A DNA stretch of 64,000 bases from Epiperipatus broadwayi (GCA_028023455.1 JAQFVV010006246.1:6466363-6530362), one strand, 5' to 3'; counted from the stretch's first letter, positions 12,871 through 26,401 are shown. Program-made: numbers and translations. The notes: a model not told the origin generated them from the letters alone.

Positions 12871-14008
12871 ATGTTGTTTTATATTTTAATTAATAACCAT
12901 TGCCATGTTTTTTAATAATAATCTTCTTTAACTTTATAATAACATTTATTCTATTGTTGACAATCGCACATATATACGGTCATATATTAGTTTTAACATT
13001 ATTTTTTCTTTAATTAAACTTGAATGAAAAGAGATTTGTATGTTTTAACTTTTTAAATTATATTTTTACGAATACTAAAAAAAACTATTTAATTCTTATC
13101 TTTTTCGAAAACAAGCTGCAATAAACTCTCCAACATTTAATTTTATGTTTTTCTTTTATGAAAGATTACTTTAATAATAATTTTAGATAAAAATTATATG
13201 TGCCTATATCAATATAGGTACAATATATTGCATGGCCAAATTTTACTCAATTTTCACATATAGTGAAGCCAATAATTAAATTGTATTAATATACATGACT
13301 TCACTTATATGCTACTCCTACCCCCCTCATGTAAATAAACAAACAAAAAACATTAATATTTGTAAATTTAATACATTTTATGATACATGAGCAGTCATTT
13401 TTTCATCTGAGCATCTTTGCATGATTAAAAAATAATTAAAATTTGTAAATAAATTTTATGATACACCAGCAGCATTTTTTATATTTTAGAGTGAGATATG
13501 ATCATGTTTAGTAACATAATTTTTCCTATTTATGTTGAAAGCACATTTTTTATCCTTCTTATTCTTTCTAAATATGATGCACAGCATTTTGCATAATAAC
13601 ATGATTTTCTAAGCTTAATGCGGAAAGTTTTACAAAATTTAAAAAACTACTTAAACTTGATAGACTTAAAACATCAAAACAATTAGAAGGGCTATAATTT
13701 CACGATAATAAGATTACAATTATATTTCTGTAAGAGAAAAAGTTAATGAAAAAAAAAATTCAAAATATACTTAATTACAATGAGTAGAACATTTCTCATT
13801 ATTTATCTCATTTAAAAAATATGGTAGTGTAAGTTGTTTTTTCTTATTTTTATTTTTTCATAAATTTATGAATGAACACATGCTTAGTAAAAATATGTAA
13901 ATGTGTGTCCTCAATTTAATATTAATAACTATATTATTATTTTAACATTTTCTTTATACTACAATCTTAATTTATATATGTATATTATATTCATAAAAAA
14001 GCATTTAC

Positions 14009-14043
<35 letters not shown>

Positions 14044-15659
14044 AATGTTGAAAAGTACTGTTTACACGCAGTTTAATAACCAATACATATTCCAATCTAA
14101 TCTAAGTTTCTCAACAAAACATGACAACATGTGCAATGACTCGAGGTTTGGAATAAAATGTAACAGCTACTGCAGCTTTGCAGTATATAATTCTTAAACC
14201 AGAAATTTCCTTTCTACCATATTTAGATCAAAATCAATAAATATCTTCTGTGTACACAAATTGATATATGTACATTTAGACACTGAGATTTTCTGGAATA
14301 TGAAGAAGCAAAGAAACAAAAAGGAGAACTGTGTTAGCTTAAAAAGACCTTCATTCTGCAGTGCATTGATAACGATTGAAAATTGATGATTTAATTTTAT
14401 TTCAGGTTTTTTTTATTAAATTGATCTTTTTTTAGTAATCATTATTCTTTGAATAATAGATTCATCTATATATGAACTGTATTTAATAAACGCACAATAA
14501 CCATTTAACAAATAATTACAGAATTCAAAGTGTCTTCATTCAAAATAAACTTCCATAACTTAATACACGAACTAAATCATTATTAAAAGACAATATTAAC
14601 ATCACGTGTAAATAAACATTAATATTTTTGAGTGGACTTTGAATTAATCATGATAGTTCTTTACTCGAATTCTTAAAACAATAAATTATTCAAACAAATA
14701 CTTGAGATCTGCATAGATGAGTCTTTTACTATAATAACATGCTACCTTCTTTTTAATAGCATTTCAGCAATTATAGTATCAACATCCCATCCCCCTTTCC
14801 ATTTCCATAGAAGATGATAAATATGAAATTATAGGATCTCTCTCCCCAATCTATTTTTGTCTTTGACATATTTAAAAGAATTTTTATTTATACAAAGTAA
14901 TTGTAAAAAACAAACAAACATACATTTTAATCAACTTTTTAAAAAAAATTATTAATCCATAAAAAAAAAAAAGAGAAAAATATAATTCGGTAATTAAAAA
15001 AAAACCTCAACTTACAAACTTTTTTATTATTACTAGTAAAGAACAAATTATTTGATGTTTTGAATATATATATATATTTAAATAATAATAAAATCAATAT
15101 TATAATTCCGCAATTAGAAGTTTACAACTATTAATTAACAACCGAAACAAAATTGTAAAAAAAAAAACAACTAACAACCATCATTATAAAAGTGAAAAAG
15201 ATTTTTATCTAATTTAAAACAAGCTGGTATTGACAGCAATAAAATACATTAGGAAGCAAAGAGTCATCTAATTAATGAATAACTCGAGAAGAAAAGATAA
15301 TGTGTTAATGACGCAAACAATAGACAATTAGGAATATATATATATAGCCAATACATCAGGCCACATCAAATTAATATCAAATTTAAAATAAAATATAATA
15401 AATCTTCTAAACTCAATATACTCTTAATGTAAAAAGTAATAATTATCAAAACGTATTTCTAAAAAAATCAACTTTCTTCAGTTGACCAAGATTTTTGATC
15501 ACTCATATTTTCATCATCATAGTTAATATTTGTGTGTAGCAGTTGTGGCGAACTTTTTTAAGTGCACGTGCCAAAAATTTACAAATATTTATCAAACTAT
15601 TGAGCTACAACCAGTTTTTTAATAGAGAAAAGATTAGAAAAAATTAGTATAGAATTTTA
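12871..15659. other. AT-rich stretch without genes
   Basis: Low-complexity A/T sequence with a compound (AT)n(GT)n microsatellite at 14009-14043 and several poly-A tracts near 14940-15160. No repeats, tRNA-like heads or coding motifs were recognised. Confidence 0.6.
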
Positions 15660-18560
15660 TAAAGATGAACTGACATAAACATAAATTTTTAAATGACACT
15701 TTTGCTGCTGTAAGTTAAATGCTGGATGCTTTATATCAGAATCACATTTACTCATTTTTAGTAATACACATGCCAAATGAGATTCATCAGATATTCTACT
15801 TCTGAATTTGTTTTTTATAAAATTAATCTTGAAAATAATGATTCACATGCATAAGATAGAGAGAAAAAAATTATCATATAGTCAAATAGCATTCCAAGTT
15901 GTTAAAATATCATTTTTAGCATTTTTTTAAAAATTATATCCAATAATTGATCATTTTCAGCCATTTCCAAATCACTTGGCAAATCAACAAATTTTTGTTT
16001 CTTATAGAACTTGAATGAAAATCAATTAATTGCAATTTTACATCATTAAAACTCAATTATTTGAAAATTTTCAAAATGAGTTCATCTGTTGATGTTGTGT
16101 CTAGATATAAAATAAAATTTGACTTTTCTTCATTATCTGAATTACAAAAATCTTGAGAAAAAAAGATCATTGACTGAATCAATTAGAAAACTGTTGCACC
16201 AATTTATATTATATTGTATTATCGCAATTCTATATCCACAAATATATATACACCTGGGTCTCGTTTTACGCGATAGATAGGTTCCTCAGAAAACACGCGC
16301 AAACGAAATCGCGCAAAAATAGACATAATTTACATTGAAAAAGGGGGAATGTGGTCTGTGATTTTTCAAAATTCGCATAAAAGCAAAGCACCAACGTAAA
16401 ATTACTTTAAAATTCGCGCAAAAAAAAAAAAATAAGGAAATAAAATATGACTAATAAAAAATTTCAAATTTAAAAAAAATTGATACAAGACAAACTTTTT
16501 TTAACTATAATATTTAATTTTATTCAAAATAATATATTTTTATGCATAATTTACAGCACAGTAATTTAAATTTTTTTATACACGTTTTAATTATTATAGC
16601 TATTTGCCAAAAACACATTCGTTTGCAAACAACTAGCGCCAACTTCACACTCATGTTGTGACAATGGTTTTCTGGTGACAACGTAATTAGTAATTAATCT
16701 TTGAGAGAACGATTTTATTAATTGTTTATGAAGTTAGACTTATGATAATAAAAAGATATTTATTCACCACTGCTGGGAAAAATTTAATTAAAACTAACAA
16801 CTAAATATTAAATTCTTATTTTTGTCTTTAATTTTCAATTCCGTTTAAAAATCAAATTTCACATCACATTATTTCAAGTCGCCATAAGTAATTTTTAAAT
16901 TGTTAATTACAATTAAAAATCAGATTTTAATTTTTAATTGTCAAATTTAATTGTGCCCACTGCTATTACTGACTTTTTAAAAATAAACTTGTGGACACTA
17001 AATGATTAATAATTGATTACGTTCTTTTTTAAAAAGCAAAAACAGAATGTGATTTAAAATGCAAAATTAACATGCACAATGTTTGAACAAATTTACATTA
17101 TAATCTTGTAAAATTTAATGTGTGTATACATAAAATGTGGAAATCATGATTTTAATTTCATTATTGCATAAAATCTTACTATTATAAAGCACTGAAAATA
17201 TTGAAATTACTAAGTTGAAAGTCGCATTCCAATAATGTGCTATTACTTTCGATATAACATAAGTGCGCAAAATTTATTATTTAAAGTAATAGCGCAATAT
17301 CGAAGTTCGACTTCCGGTAAAACACGAATCGTGTAACTTCAAAATCGTGTTGAATAAGTACACGTAAAAAGAGACCCAGGTGTATATATATTTGAAATAA
17401 TATCACAATTAAAATTTTCTAATTTAGCTTTGAATAAATTAAACATGTCAATAGCTATTTCATTAACATCTTCACAAACTAATAAAAAAGCTTAATATGA
17501 TTAAAATGTGTATTTGAAAACCATTGAAAGACCATTAATTGACTATTGTCGAACGATATTCTCAGTGTGTAAAAAAAATCTTATTTCCTCTAAATACTCA
17601 ACAAATTTTTGAAAATTTTTTCCATGATTTAGCTGTCAGACAATATTGTGCTCAAGTAAACCATTATGTAATGAGTTTATCTCATTTAAGAGTTTCAGGA
17701 ATTTTCATTTATTTAAACTGCGTGTTGATATAAAATAGATTAATTTTATTACAAAACTCATATCTTCCAGTATCTTGAAGCTAGTATTTGTACATAAAAA
17801 TGACAATCCAGAACTGTGTGCCCAATATATTTGGTAAAGGAATTCACAAATCCATTTTTCTGTTTGATCATATCACAAGCACTATCAAATTGTTATCAAT
17901 ATAATTTTGGAAAAATTCATTTTTTTTTGCCAACAAATTTATCTACAACTGCATTGCAAATATGTATTCATTTTATTATTGGAACTAATGATAATAAACT
18001 AATTAATTTTTCCTTGATACTGTTTGCAACACAATCATAAATAAAAAATAACTAAACAACCTGATCCAGTTATGTAACTTTTTACTGATGGATTATATTT
18101 TTTAGCCATTTCCAAGATTCTTTATTTTACTATATTTCTAGCCTATGATATATTTTTTATTCTTTGAATAGTTTTTTGTTTTCAAAATCATTAAAAAAAC
18201 AACAAATTGGTACACATTTTAATCATGCTTCTTTTAGATATTTACCACTAACAAGCGGTTTTCTGTGTTTGGCAATTATATTTGAGACAATGTAACTAGC
18301 AGTAGTTATATTTGATTGACTGACAATATATTTAATTAATGATGTTGAGTGAACATTTGTATTTTTAATGCCCTGTGAATAAATTCTTTTTGTTCTTTTT
18401 TATTTTTATCAAGAAGATATTTATGGTTTGTTTAATAATGCCATTGTTTTGATGAGATTCTGTATAGTATAACATAAAACAAACCATTTTATTGATTTTA
18501 TTAATCATGCCATTTTTTTCTGTCCACCAGCTTTAGTATTCTCTGGTACTCTACTGACAT
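15660..18560 (-). pseudogene. Decayed hAT transposase (ZBED/GTF2IRD2-like), split by a nested element
   Basis: Minus-strand translation gives ordered pieces of a hAT-superfamily transposase. Near 18252-18300 lies SYIVSNIIAKHRKPL. A middle block of the FIRSRxLNxRxF type (STRSLNK) is followed by LNHGKNFQKFVEYLEEI at 17583-17633. Near 15750-15840, after the nested insertion, comes the C-terminal dimerisation block FRSRISDESHLACVLL. This order and wording match the GTF2IRD2/ZBED-like transposase class found across animals. Stops and frameshifts are frequent, so it is inactive. The N-terminal BED zinc finger is not clear. A 1.13-kb TIR element occupies 16251-17382 and interrupts the frame. The hAT element's own terminal repeats were not located. 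Confidence 0.75.
16251..17382. mobile_element. Nonautonomous TIR DNA transposon with 8-bp flanking TATATATA
   Basis: The ends are inverted repeats: CACCTGGGTCTC at 16251-16262, with GTTTTACG next, and GAGACCCAGGTG at 17371-17382 preceded by CGTAAAAA. Directly flanking both ends is TATATATA (16243-16250 and 17383-17390), consistent with an 8-bp target-site duplication as in hAT elements. The dinucleotide nature leaves the true duplication length uncertain (2-8 bp). The ends contain CpG-bearing sequence (GCGCAAACG, ATCGCGCAAA) unlike the surroundings. No transposase ORF is inside, so it would have relied on another element's enzyme. It is inserted into the decayed hAT transposase. Confidence 0.8.
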
Positions 18561-19240
18561 TTTTTACTTGCATAGGCCATGTTAAAAAAATCAAAAAAAA
18601 TTTTCTAAAAAATAAAAGATTGAGAAAAATCTTTTTGTAAAAGATAATTTATAAAATTCTTTATACATACAAATATTACTTTAAAATGCATTCACACAAT
18701 GTCTGATTCTGTACCATGTTTGCTACATTGACACACATAATGTAATTTCTGTTTTCTTTGTACCCTGCACAGTGTATGGTGATCGCTGACACACATAAAT
18801 TCATGTGCAATTATAAGTAGAAGGGAGAGAAAAGTTAATACAAAATAGAGTGCATTATGCTGAGGACAATCAATTTTTGATAACTTCTCTTATACAAAAC
18901 AAATAATTTTAATAAAATAAAAGCTAATAATAAGATCATTTATGCATGCCTCAAAAATCTTCTTACAAGCTACTTCTGGTATGTGCACCAAAGGATTCAT
19001 TATATTGATTTATAGCAAACTATTACAATTAAATTTACAATGCAATATTACTTGAATGAACTCCATTTTAATAATATATTATGAGATAAATTTTATAAAT
19101 TATTTAACATCATTTTATTAAATGACAAATTTCCTTTCAATTTTTAAGCCCGGATATAAACTTTAAACAATTAAAGATTAATATATCAATTAATAATTCC
19201 AGCATGAATATTATTCATTTAACAGCTCTCTCCCTTTTTA
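18561..19240. other. AT-rich stretch without genes
   Basis: No coding motif or repeat was recognised. It ends at the left copy of a target-site duplication (agctctctccctttttatta) belonging to the tRNA-Gly retrocopy. Confidence 0.5.
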
Positions 19241-19252
19241 TTATATGTCAAA

Positions 19253-19324
19253 TGCATTGACTGGGAAGCAAACCCAGGTCAGCTGCTTGGAAGGCAACTA
19301 TGCTAACTGCTAGGTGACAAACGC
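19253..19324 (-). pseudogene. Retroposed tRNA-Gly(UCC) copy
   Basis: The minus strand reads as a 72-nt tRNA closely matching eukaryotic tRNA-Gly(UCC). It has TTAGCATAG in the D arm, the anticodon loop in TTGCCTTCCAAGCAGC, a perfect T arm (CTGGG TTTGCTT CCCAG) and discriminator A. The D arm start and acceptor stem carry mismatches (GCGTTTG against TCAATGC), so it is probably non-functional. A near-repeat of AGCTCTCTCC-TTTTTATT flanks it at about 19223-19241 and 19328-19346. In the minus orientation these start with an A-rich target typical of LINE-driven insertion. It appears to be a lone tRNA retrocopy, or the bare head of a SINE. Confidence 0.8.
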
Positions 19325-19346
19325 TTGATAGCTCTCTCCTTTTTAT

Positions 19347-22067
19347 TTTGCTCATATGTGGTATATTAAATGTATAACAAAAATTCAGAACTCGGTATAG
19401 TTAATACACACACACACACAAATAATAATTTATTGCCTAACAAATGATTACTAAATAATCTTAAAGTATATTCAAGAATCATCAAATTTTGTAAATTGCA
19501 TTATAGTAATTTAAAATCAAATTGAACAAATATTATGTACATTCATACAAAATAAATATAAAAATAAAATACCTAATTAAAAATAATATTTATGGCATAA
19601 ATATTATATATATGTTGTAACAGACAGATAATAGGTAAAAAACAATAACTTATTACCCAAATCTGAACTTAGTTCAGTCCCATATTGCTATTTAAGTTAG
19701 ATAGCTGGATTGGAAGACATATGGATGTCTGAAAATTTCAGATTTTCTACTTAATAGTTATACATTAGGTAAAGTGCTGGGCTTGTCCTGGTATTTTTAC
19801 TTTAATGCTTGAATATCCTGCCACCTCACTGATGACACCAGTAGCAGAAACTGAACTGGGGTTGAGGATATTCTCAAAGCTTGTTAAGAGCTTATTTTGC
19901 GAGTTCTATATATAACAAATGCTTACACAAGATTAAAAACAAGGACAGATGTCATTACTATATTATCAAAAATTAGAGATAAATTATATGCATACTTGTT
20001 GGATTTGTGTGATTTCATGAAAAGTTATGAACTCTCACACAGAAAATTTCAGGACCTAAATTCAACATACTACTTCTGGTACTTAAACTTTCCATTATTT
20101 TCCAAACAATTAATCATTCAATTATATTTTATGTGTTTTTTTTTTAATAATCTTTTTTTATCCAGATTATACAGGCTTAAAAATAACTAAAAAATTATGT
20201 ATTTTAGTTGAAGAATAATAATACAATCTCATTCAATGATTAGTTTCTTGGATCCAGAAAAAATAATGTTAACTATAAATTTTATATGAAAATAAAAAGT
20301 TTTTTCTATAAATAGTAAATATTGACAATACAAATAAAATTCATAAGAGATGTGCTTATATACATAACTGAAATCATTAGAGCAAAGCATATACCCCTAC
20401 TCAGAACTAAACAATAGCAATAATCTTCATGAATTAAAAATAAAAGCAATTATTCATTATAAGTGATTGCATGAAAGCTCAAGAAGATACACAGAAATCA
20501 CATGAAGGATGTACAGAGAATAAAAAATTAGTAGGGGACAAAAATTCTGAACCTATTTTGCTCTATAACTACTATTGCAAAATCACAAGTTCTGTACAGA
20601 AGATTTTTAAAAATTGATAAAGTTCTGGATAAATACCTTAGCGTGGAAGGTAGTTATGCAGATAAGTTTTTCAAGCAATGTGGCTATTAAATAATATAAA
20701 CTTTTAGGCCCCCCTTCAATAAACTTTTCAATCTTTTAAGTAAATGTCTGACATTCACATCAAGCTGAATATTAAAAACTCTTCTTTCATATTACACTCT
20801 TTATGTTATACAATAGTAATAGCTATTATTATTAGAAAGGATTTTCTAACTGACACTTCATGGATACAACATAATTGGAGTCACTGAGTAATGCAGACAA
20901 AGTAAGCTAAAAGTCAGATCATTAAATAATATCAATACACTCTATATCATATCTGCTCTTTCAAAATTCATGGATTTAATAATATTTGAAGTACAGGCAT
21001 TCATCATACACCTGAAGCTTAATTGTAAAAGTAGGGGATTTGAACATAGACTTTCAAGCAACCTTCAACTATCCACACTAACAATCTACAATGTGAAAAA
21101 TAGAAATTTGTACTTGCTTATAAAAAAAAATGTTATCCCTTCCTTGTTGTATATATTCAATGGCATTGCTGTGACTTTGCATTGCAAAGTGCAATGTTAA
21201 TAATGGTAATAAGTTTTCCAAGCCTTAAAAAAGTTATGAAATACTTCTCTTATGTATAGTATTCAATACGAATGAATCACAAATTCACAATATACTTAAA
21301 AAGAAAGAAAAATTCATGGTAGAATTATTTGTAATTGTCAAGATGCTAGTTACAATAAAGAATGAAAAAGCATTAAATTGGATTGAGCAAAAAGAATGTT
21401 CCAGCAAACAATAATACAAAGACTTTTATAGCAAAAAGTAAGTAAAAAAGAAGAAGATACCAACCCAAATAGGATAAGTATTGTGAATGGTGGCATAGAT
21501 TTAGTAATTAGTATAAACATAACAGTAAAGCACTTAGCATCATCTTTTAGATTAAAAAAAAATTGCTACTAATATTAGCTCAGTATCATTTAAAACAAAA
21601 TTTTAATTATCTAAATTATAAAATATATATACTGTATATAAAAATTATCTCAATTATAATGCATAGTCGCGAAATGGGCTGCTGCTATCTGTAAAGGCAA
21701 GTATATTTGAAATTTGCGAATTTAACATTTCATTATCATTAACTTTTGTCATAAGAAATATAAAAGAAGATAGAAAATTTTGTTTTATTTTTTAAAAAGA
21801 GAATGATAGAGTATACATATTCAATGTGATTGTGATACAGTATACATATTCAATGTGATTGGTTACTCATCTAGATTTTAGTACTCTACATACCTAAGGA
21901 TATTCTCCCAAATTATTAAACCATTGTCTTCTTCATAATTGACCCATTCAGTATTTTTTAATTATTTTTGTTTAACTCTTAATAGATATAATTTAAAACT
22001 AAACTGTATTGTAAATATATATATAAACATATTTAAAATATATTTACTGTATATATATATTTAAGAT
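19347..22067. other. AT-rich stretch, some repeat-like sequence, no gene
   Basis: Near 19760-19880 sequence of more normal composition occurs (ctgatgacaccagtagcag), probably an old repeat. A 29-bp tandem duplication sits at 21812-21864 (agtatacatattcaatgtga twice). A SINE-like head lies at 21032-21095 (separate entry). Open frames at 19897-20190 and 20970-21200 have no protein-like features. Confidence 0.5.
21032..21095 (-). repeat. tRNA-derived SINE head
   Basis: On the minus strand TTAGTGTGGATAGTTGAAGG resembles a box A region. TGTTCAAATCCCC (21035-21047) is a good pol-III box B. The same order (GTGG, GTGAAAGTCTGTG) occurs inside each unit of the 24767-26004 repeat, so the two share a head sequence. 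Confidence 0.5.
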
Positions 22068-22137
22068 GTAAGGCACAATCCTTAGCTGTGATTTTTGGCA
22101 TTTGTATAAAAGCCTGAATTCAAATGGCACGGATAAT
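22068..22137 (+). repeat. tRNA-derived SINE head (weak)
   Basis: AAGGCACAATCCTTAGCTG resembles a box A region (TGGCACAGTGGTTAGC type). About 40 bases later, CTGAATTCAAATGG is a degraded box B. A T-rich tract follows. It is the usual layout of a tRNA-derived SINE but decayed. Confidence 0.4.
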
Positions 22138-23301
22138 TGAACCTACTTTTTTTTTTTTTTAGTAAAAAACAACAACAATCTATTTAATACACAATAATCA
22201 TAAGTAAAACAAACATTTGCAATTTCTTTTAATAACTAATAGTAAATTAAATATAAAATAATCTATTAAATGGTATGCTTTATTTCAATTTTTTCTAATT
22301 GAAAAAGTATAATTCACTAGGTTTAAATAATAATTAAACAATCTAGGCTTGATTAATATAATCATTTTGGGAAAAATCTCTAGGCATAATAATTAGAAAA
22401 TATGGTGTTTATGTAAGAGCGGAAACAAGTTAGCAGGTTTAGAATTTTTTAAAAAATAGTTGACCATAATCAATCCAGATAAAGGATTGGTCATTAAGTA
22501 TCTTGTTATTATTAGCTAGAGAATAAAAGTCGACGCTAATGTGAATAAGTTGAATATTAAGTGATAAGATAAGGTTCCTATTAAAATGGGAAGGGGAGAG
22601 GGGGATTGTAAAATAATAAGAAGCGTCATACTCCTATCGGTGCTAGATCTATTTGTATGTTTTTATCTTTACTTATAAAGAACACATACAATCTTGGTCA
22701 TGAGTGGAAATCTTGACAAATTAACTTCGTGGTAACTTATTACTAAAACAGACAAAGTTAAAAACAAAATCAGAATTGAGTTAAAAATAACCCATCACAC
22801 TAAACGTCAAGTTTAATTTAAAAATATGATTTCCTTCTTTTTGTGTTATGAATACAAATAGAAAAATACTTTGAAATCAGACCTCTGTTTTATCATTGAA
22901 TAATAATAATAAAAAAAAAAAGCTCAAGACTGATCAAAATTACCTTTGGTAAAAAAAAAAATCAAGTTTGAAAGACAGCAAAAAGAAATTAAAAAACAAA
23001 TATATATTGCTGCGCTTAGTAAAGATTCTTTAAATGTTAGTGCGTAAATGTTATGTTTTATTTTTAAATACAAAGTGATTGCATGAACACATTCACATGC
23101 TATTTACCTAGATTTCAGCAGAAATATATGACGTATATATATATTGTATCCCAATTTACATATACAGTATTCCACTATCTCTATCATAACTGAATTATTC
23201 ACAAGTTTTATTAGTTATTTTATTGATGTTTTAATTTGTATATATATTTAAATGAATTTGATAAGGACAATAAAAAATAAGGTACTTTGGGATTATTCCT
23301 G

Positions 23302-23444
23302 CTATGATATATTATTCTGTTTGGACGTGTTTAAAATAATGCCTTCAAGGAATGCATGGACAAACTTAATCAATAAAATTTGTCCGCAGATCCAGTGGAG
23401 CCATTATTTTAAACATATCGCAAATTGAGAATAATATATCATAG
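23302..23444. mobile_element. Short MITE with about 43-bp terminal inverted repeats
   Basis: CTATGATATATTATTCT (23302-23318) is mirrored by AGAATAATATATCATAG (23428-23444). GTTTAAAATAATG (23330-23342) is mirrored by CATTATTTTAAAC (23402-23414). The loop itself contains a short inverted pair (ggacaaactt ... aaatttgtcc). At 143 bp with no coding capacity it is a miniature foldback element. The target-site duplication is not resolved. Confidence 0.7.
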
Positions 23445-24766
23445 TACATGTAATACGTAAGTTAAAATTTAAAAAAAAATGGAGACACATATTCACTATG
23501 GAAAAAAGAAAGAAGAGATAACGATACTAAATAAAACAGATACTTGTGAATTGTGCCTTTTTATTATGGCACTTCATGTCATCAAAATCACCCTTCCCCC
23601 TCCCAGCATAGTATGGCACTTTGCACCATCATAACTTCAAATTAAAAAAACAACAACATGTAATTTTCAATGATGGAGAGATATATTCATTATGGAAAAA
23701 GAAAGAAATATGAAAAAGAATCCAGAGTTGTAACAAAGTTTTAGATTTCCGTTATTTTTTTTTAACCTAAAAAAACAAAATGGTGAACTGTAATATAAAG
23801 TTGCATGTTTATCTAAAAATGTTGAACTGTAAGTTTAACCATATATTTTAAATATCTTTTTTAAAAAACTCACAAATATAAAGAGTTTAACTTGTAAATG
23901 TATATAAATGCTTAGCAAAAAAAAAATAAAAATGAAAAACACAAATATAACAAATTTTACCTCTAAATGTATTTTTCAATTAGCATTATTTACAAATGAT
24001 GCGCTAGCACAAAATCTCACAGGTCAACATGTATATATGTTAAAAGATGACACGGCTTAGTCATGCCAGGATTTGATTGCCATGACATCATGAACCATAA
24101 ATTTTAAATAAATATTACCTGATAAAAAAGTCACCAGAGTCATATGTCAAAGGAGGAATAATATCAAAGTATCAAAAATAATAAAGATTTGTTCATTATT
24201 TATTGGAAGATAGTCAGATACTGTGTAATATAAATTTCTCTTTCATAACTGCTACTTATTTGGGAGTTCTGACCATTTTACTATAATATTCATTTACTGT
24301 TTACTCCTTCTTGTATAACTCTCATTTTTTCTTTGTTCAATTCTAATACTGAAAGAATTGATGATTCTAAACTTATTCATATTGCTGAATTTATTCTAAA
24401 ATAAGGATTTTTAAAATTTTAGCATAAAATTTCTTTAAAAAAATAGGAACATACATTGTTCATTCCATAAAAACAATGTAAATTGACCTTCATCTCTAAA
24501 AATACTAAAGTCCATTAAATATAAGTTAACAGTCCTTGAATGTGTGAAAAAAACATAATAAACAAACAATAGTAAACAAAAATAAAAATATTTGTAAGAA
24601 AGTATTTGCATGATGTAGAGATTGCAATGTTAGATTAACTAAGACATGTCAAAATTTAAATTTTTTTTATAATCAAGCAAGATTATAATAGCTTGATTGT
24701 ATTCTTAACCCATTAAATGAATAAGCAATTTAAAAACACTTGAATATACCCTTTATGATTGTATTA
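23445..24766. other. AT-rich stretch without genes
   Basis: It contains a loosely repeated segment (ggagacacatattcactatgg near 23482 and ggagagatatattcattatgg near 23675), suggesting an old tandem duplication of about 200 bp. Otherwise it is low-complexity A/T sequence. Confidence 0.5.
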
Positions 24767-26004
24767 ACTAAAACGCAGGCTTATTATATACCTGTGTCTA
24801 TATATATGTAATAGATAGGGCATGTGAGCACAGACTTTCACATGACCCACCACTCTCCACTCTATCTAATAACCCTGATACACTTAAACACATATATGTT
24901 GAAAAGATAAATAATCACCAATATACATATTTCATGCTAAACCAGCAATCATCAGTTGGTCCACATTATCATCTCTACACATATATGCTATAAGTGCTCA
25001 GATATATATTGTGATAGACAATCTTCATACTTTAATGGACAGGCTTCAATCTACTCCACACTCCAACTCTTCAACCATCCATCGAAGTGAAAATCTGATG
25101 ATGGAATGCTCAAAGGCCACCCTGAGGCTGAGATTCTTGTCACACCCATGTTGACCTAAGGTTAATCTGAACTCCACATGTGCAGGACATAATTCATTTA
25201 ATACATATGCAAGGATGGGCAGACATCTCTACAATGTAATAACTGAAACACAGGCTTATTATATACCTGTGTCTATATATATGTAATAGATAAGGTATGT
25301 GAGCACAGACTTTATCTTAATATATATCTGGCACTTATAGCATATATGTGTAGTGATGATAATCTGGACCAACTGATGATTGCTGGTTTAGCATGAAATA
25401 TGTATATTAGTGATTATTTATCTTTTCAACATATATGTGTTTAAGTGTATCAGTATTATTAGATAGAGTGGTGGGTCATGTGAAAGTCTGTGCTCACATA
25501 CCCTATCTATTTTATATATATATATATATATATAGACAGACACAGGTATATAATAAGCCTGTGTTTCAGTTATTACATTGTAGAGATGTCTGCCCATCCT
25601 TGCATATGCATTAAATGGATTATGTCCTATACATGTGGGATTCAGATTGACTTTAGGCCAACAGTGGTGTGACAAGAAGCTCAGCCTCAGGGTGGCCTTT
25701 GAGCATTCCATCATTAGATTTTCAATTGGATGGATGGTTGAAGAGTTGGAGAGTGGAGTAGATTAAAGCCTGTCCATTAAAGTATTAGGATTGTCTATCT
25801 TAATATATATCTGTGCACTTATAGCATATATGTGTAGAGATGATAATCTGGACCAACTGATGATTGCTGGTTTAGCATGAAATACGTATATTGGTGATTA
25901 TTTATCTTTTCAACATATATGTGTTTAAGTGTATCAGTGTTATTAGATAGAGTGAAGAGTGGTGGGTCGTGTGAAAGTCTGTGCTCACATACGCTATCTA
26001 TTTA
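24767..26004. repeat. Composite repeat: units arranged head-to-head
   Basis: A unit of about 460 bp occurs in two orientations. Forward units: 24767-25227 (complete) and 25228-25313 (first 85 bp). Reverse units: about 25316-25577 (partial) and 25572-26004 (near complete). Shared landmarks include ACACAGGCTTATTATATACC (itself a short hairpin, CACAGG...CCTGTG), GTGAGCACAGACTTTCACA, CATATATGTTGAAAAGATAA, AACCAGCAATCATCAGTTGG and GGATGGGCAGACATCTCTAC. The switch point is near 25315. Each unit includes a decayed SINE-like head. The layout implies tandem duplication followed by inversion, or two template switches. Confidence 0.85.
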
Positions 26005-26401
26005 TGATTATATGTAATATCAATGTAAATATCTACCATTAATTTATTAGGGAAGTTAAAAATCTTAATAAATTTATACAAATATTTTTATTTAAAAATA
26101 CCCCGACTATTTAATAAGATTTAAATTTATAAAATATCATAAAGCTATATAAAAATTTACACAAGTGAGAATCTAAAAATAAGACTTGTTCAGCAGTTAG
26201 CTTAGAAAAATCATGAGCATAGCTGTATAAAATAAAAAAATAATGTTCAAAACATTAGATTTCACTTTTTAATATAAATTGGTAAAGTAAAACAATTTTC
26301 AAATATGGTAAAGTAAAAGAATTTTCAAATAGTCCACTTGAAGGCCAAGGGTCCACAGAAAAAAAAAAAGCAGTGATCATGAAGCCTGTTTTATTTTCTA
26401 A

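Noticed and set aside
24051-24110. Possible SINE piece around CCAGGATTTGATTGCC
   Set aside because: No box A at a suitable distance on either strand.
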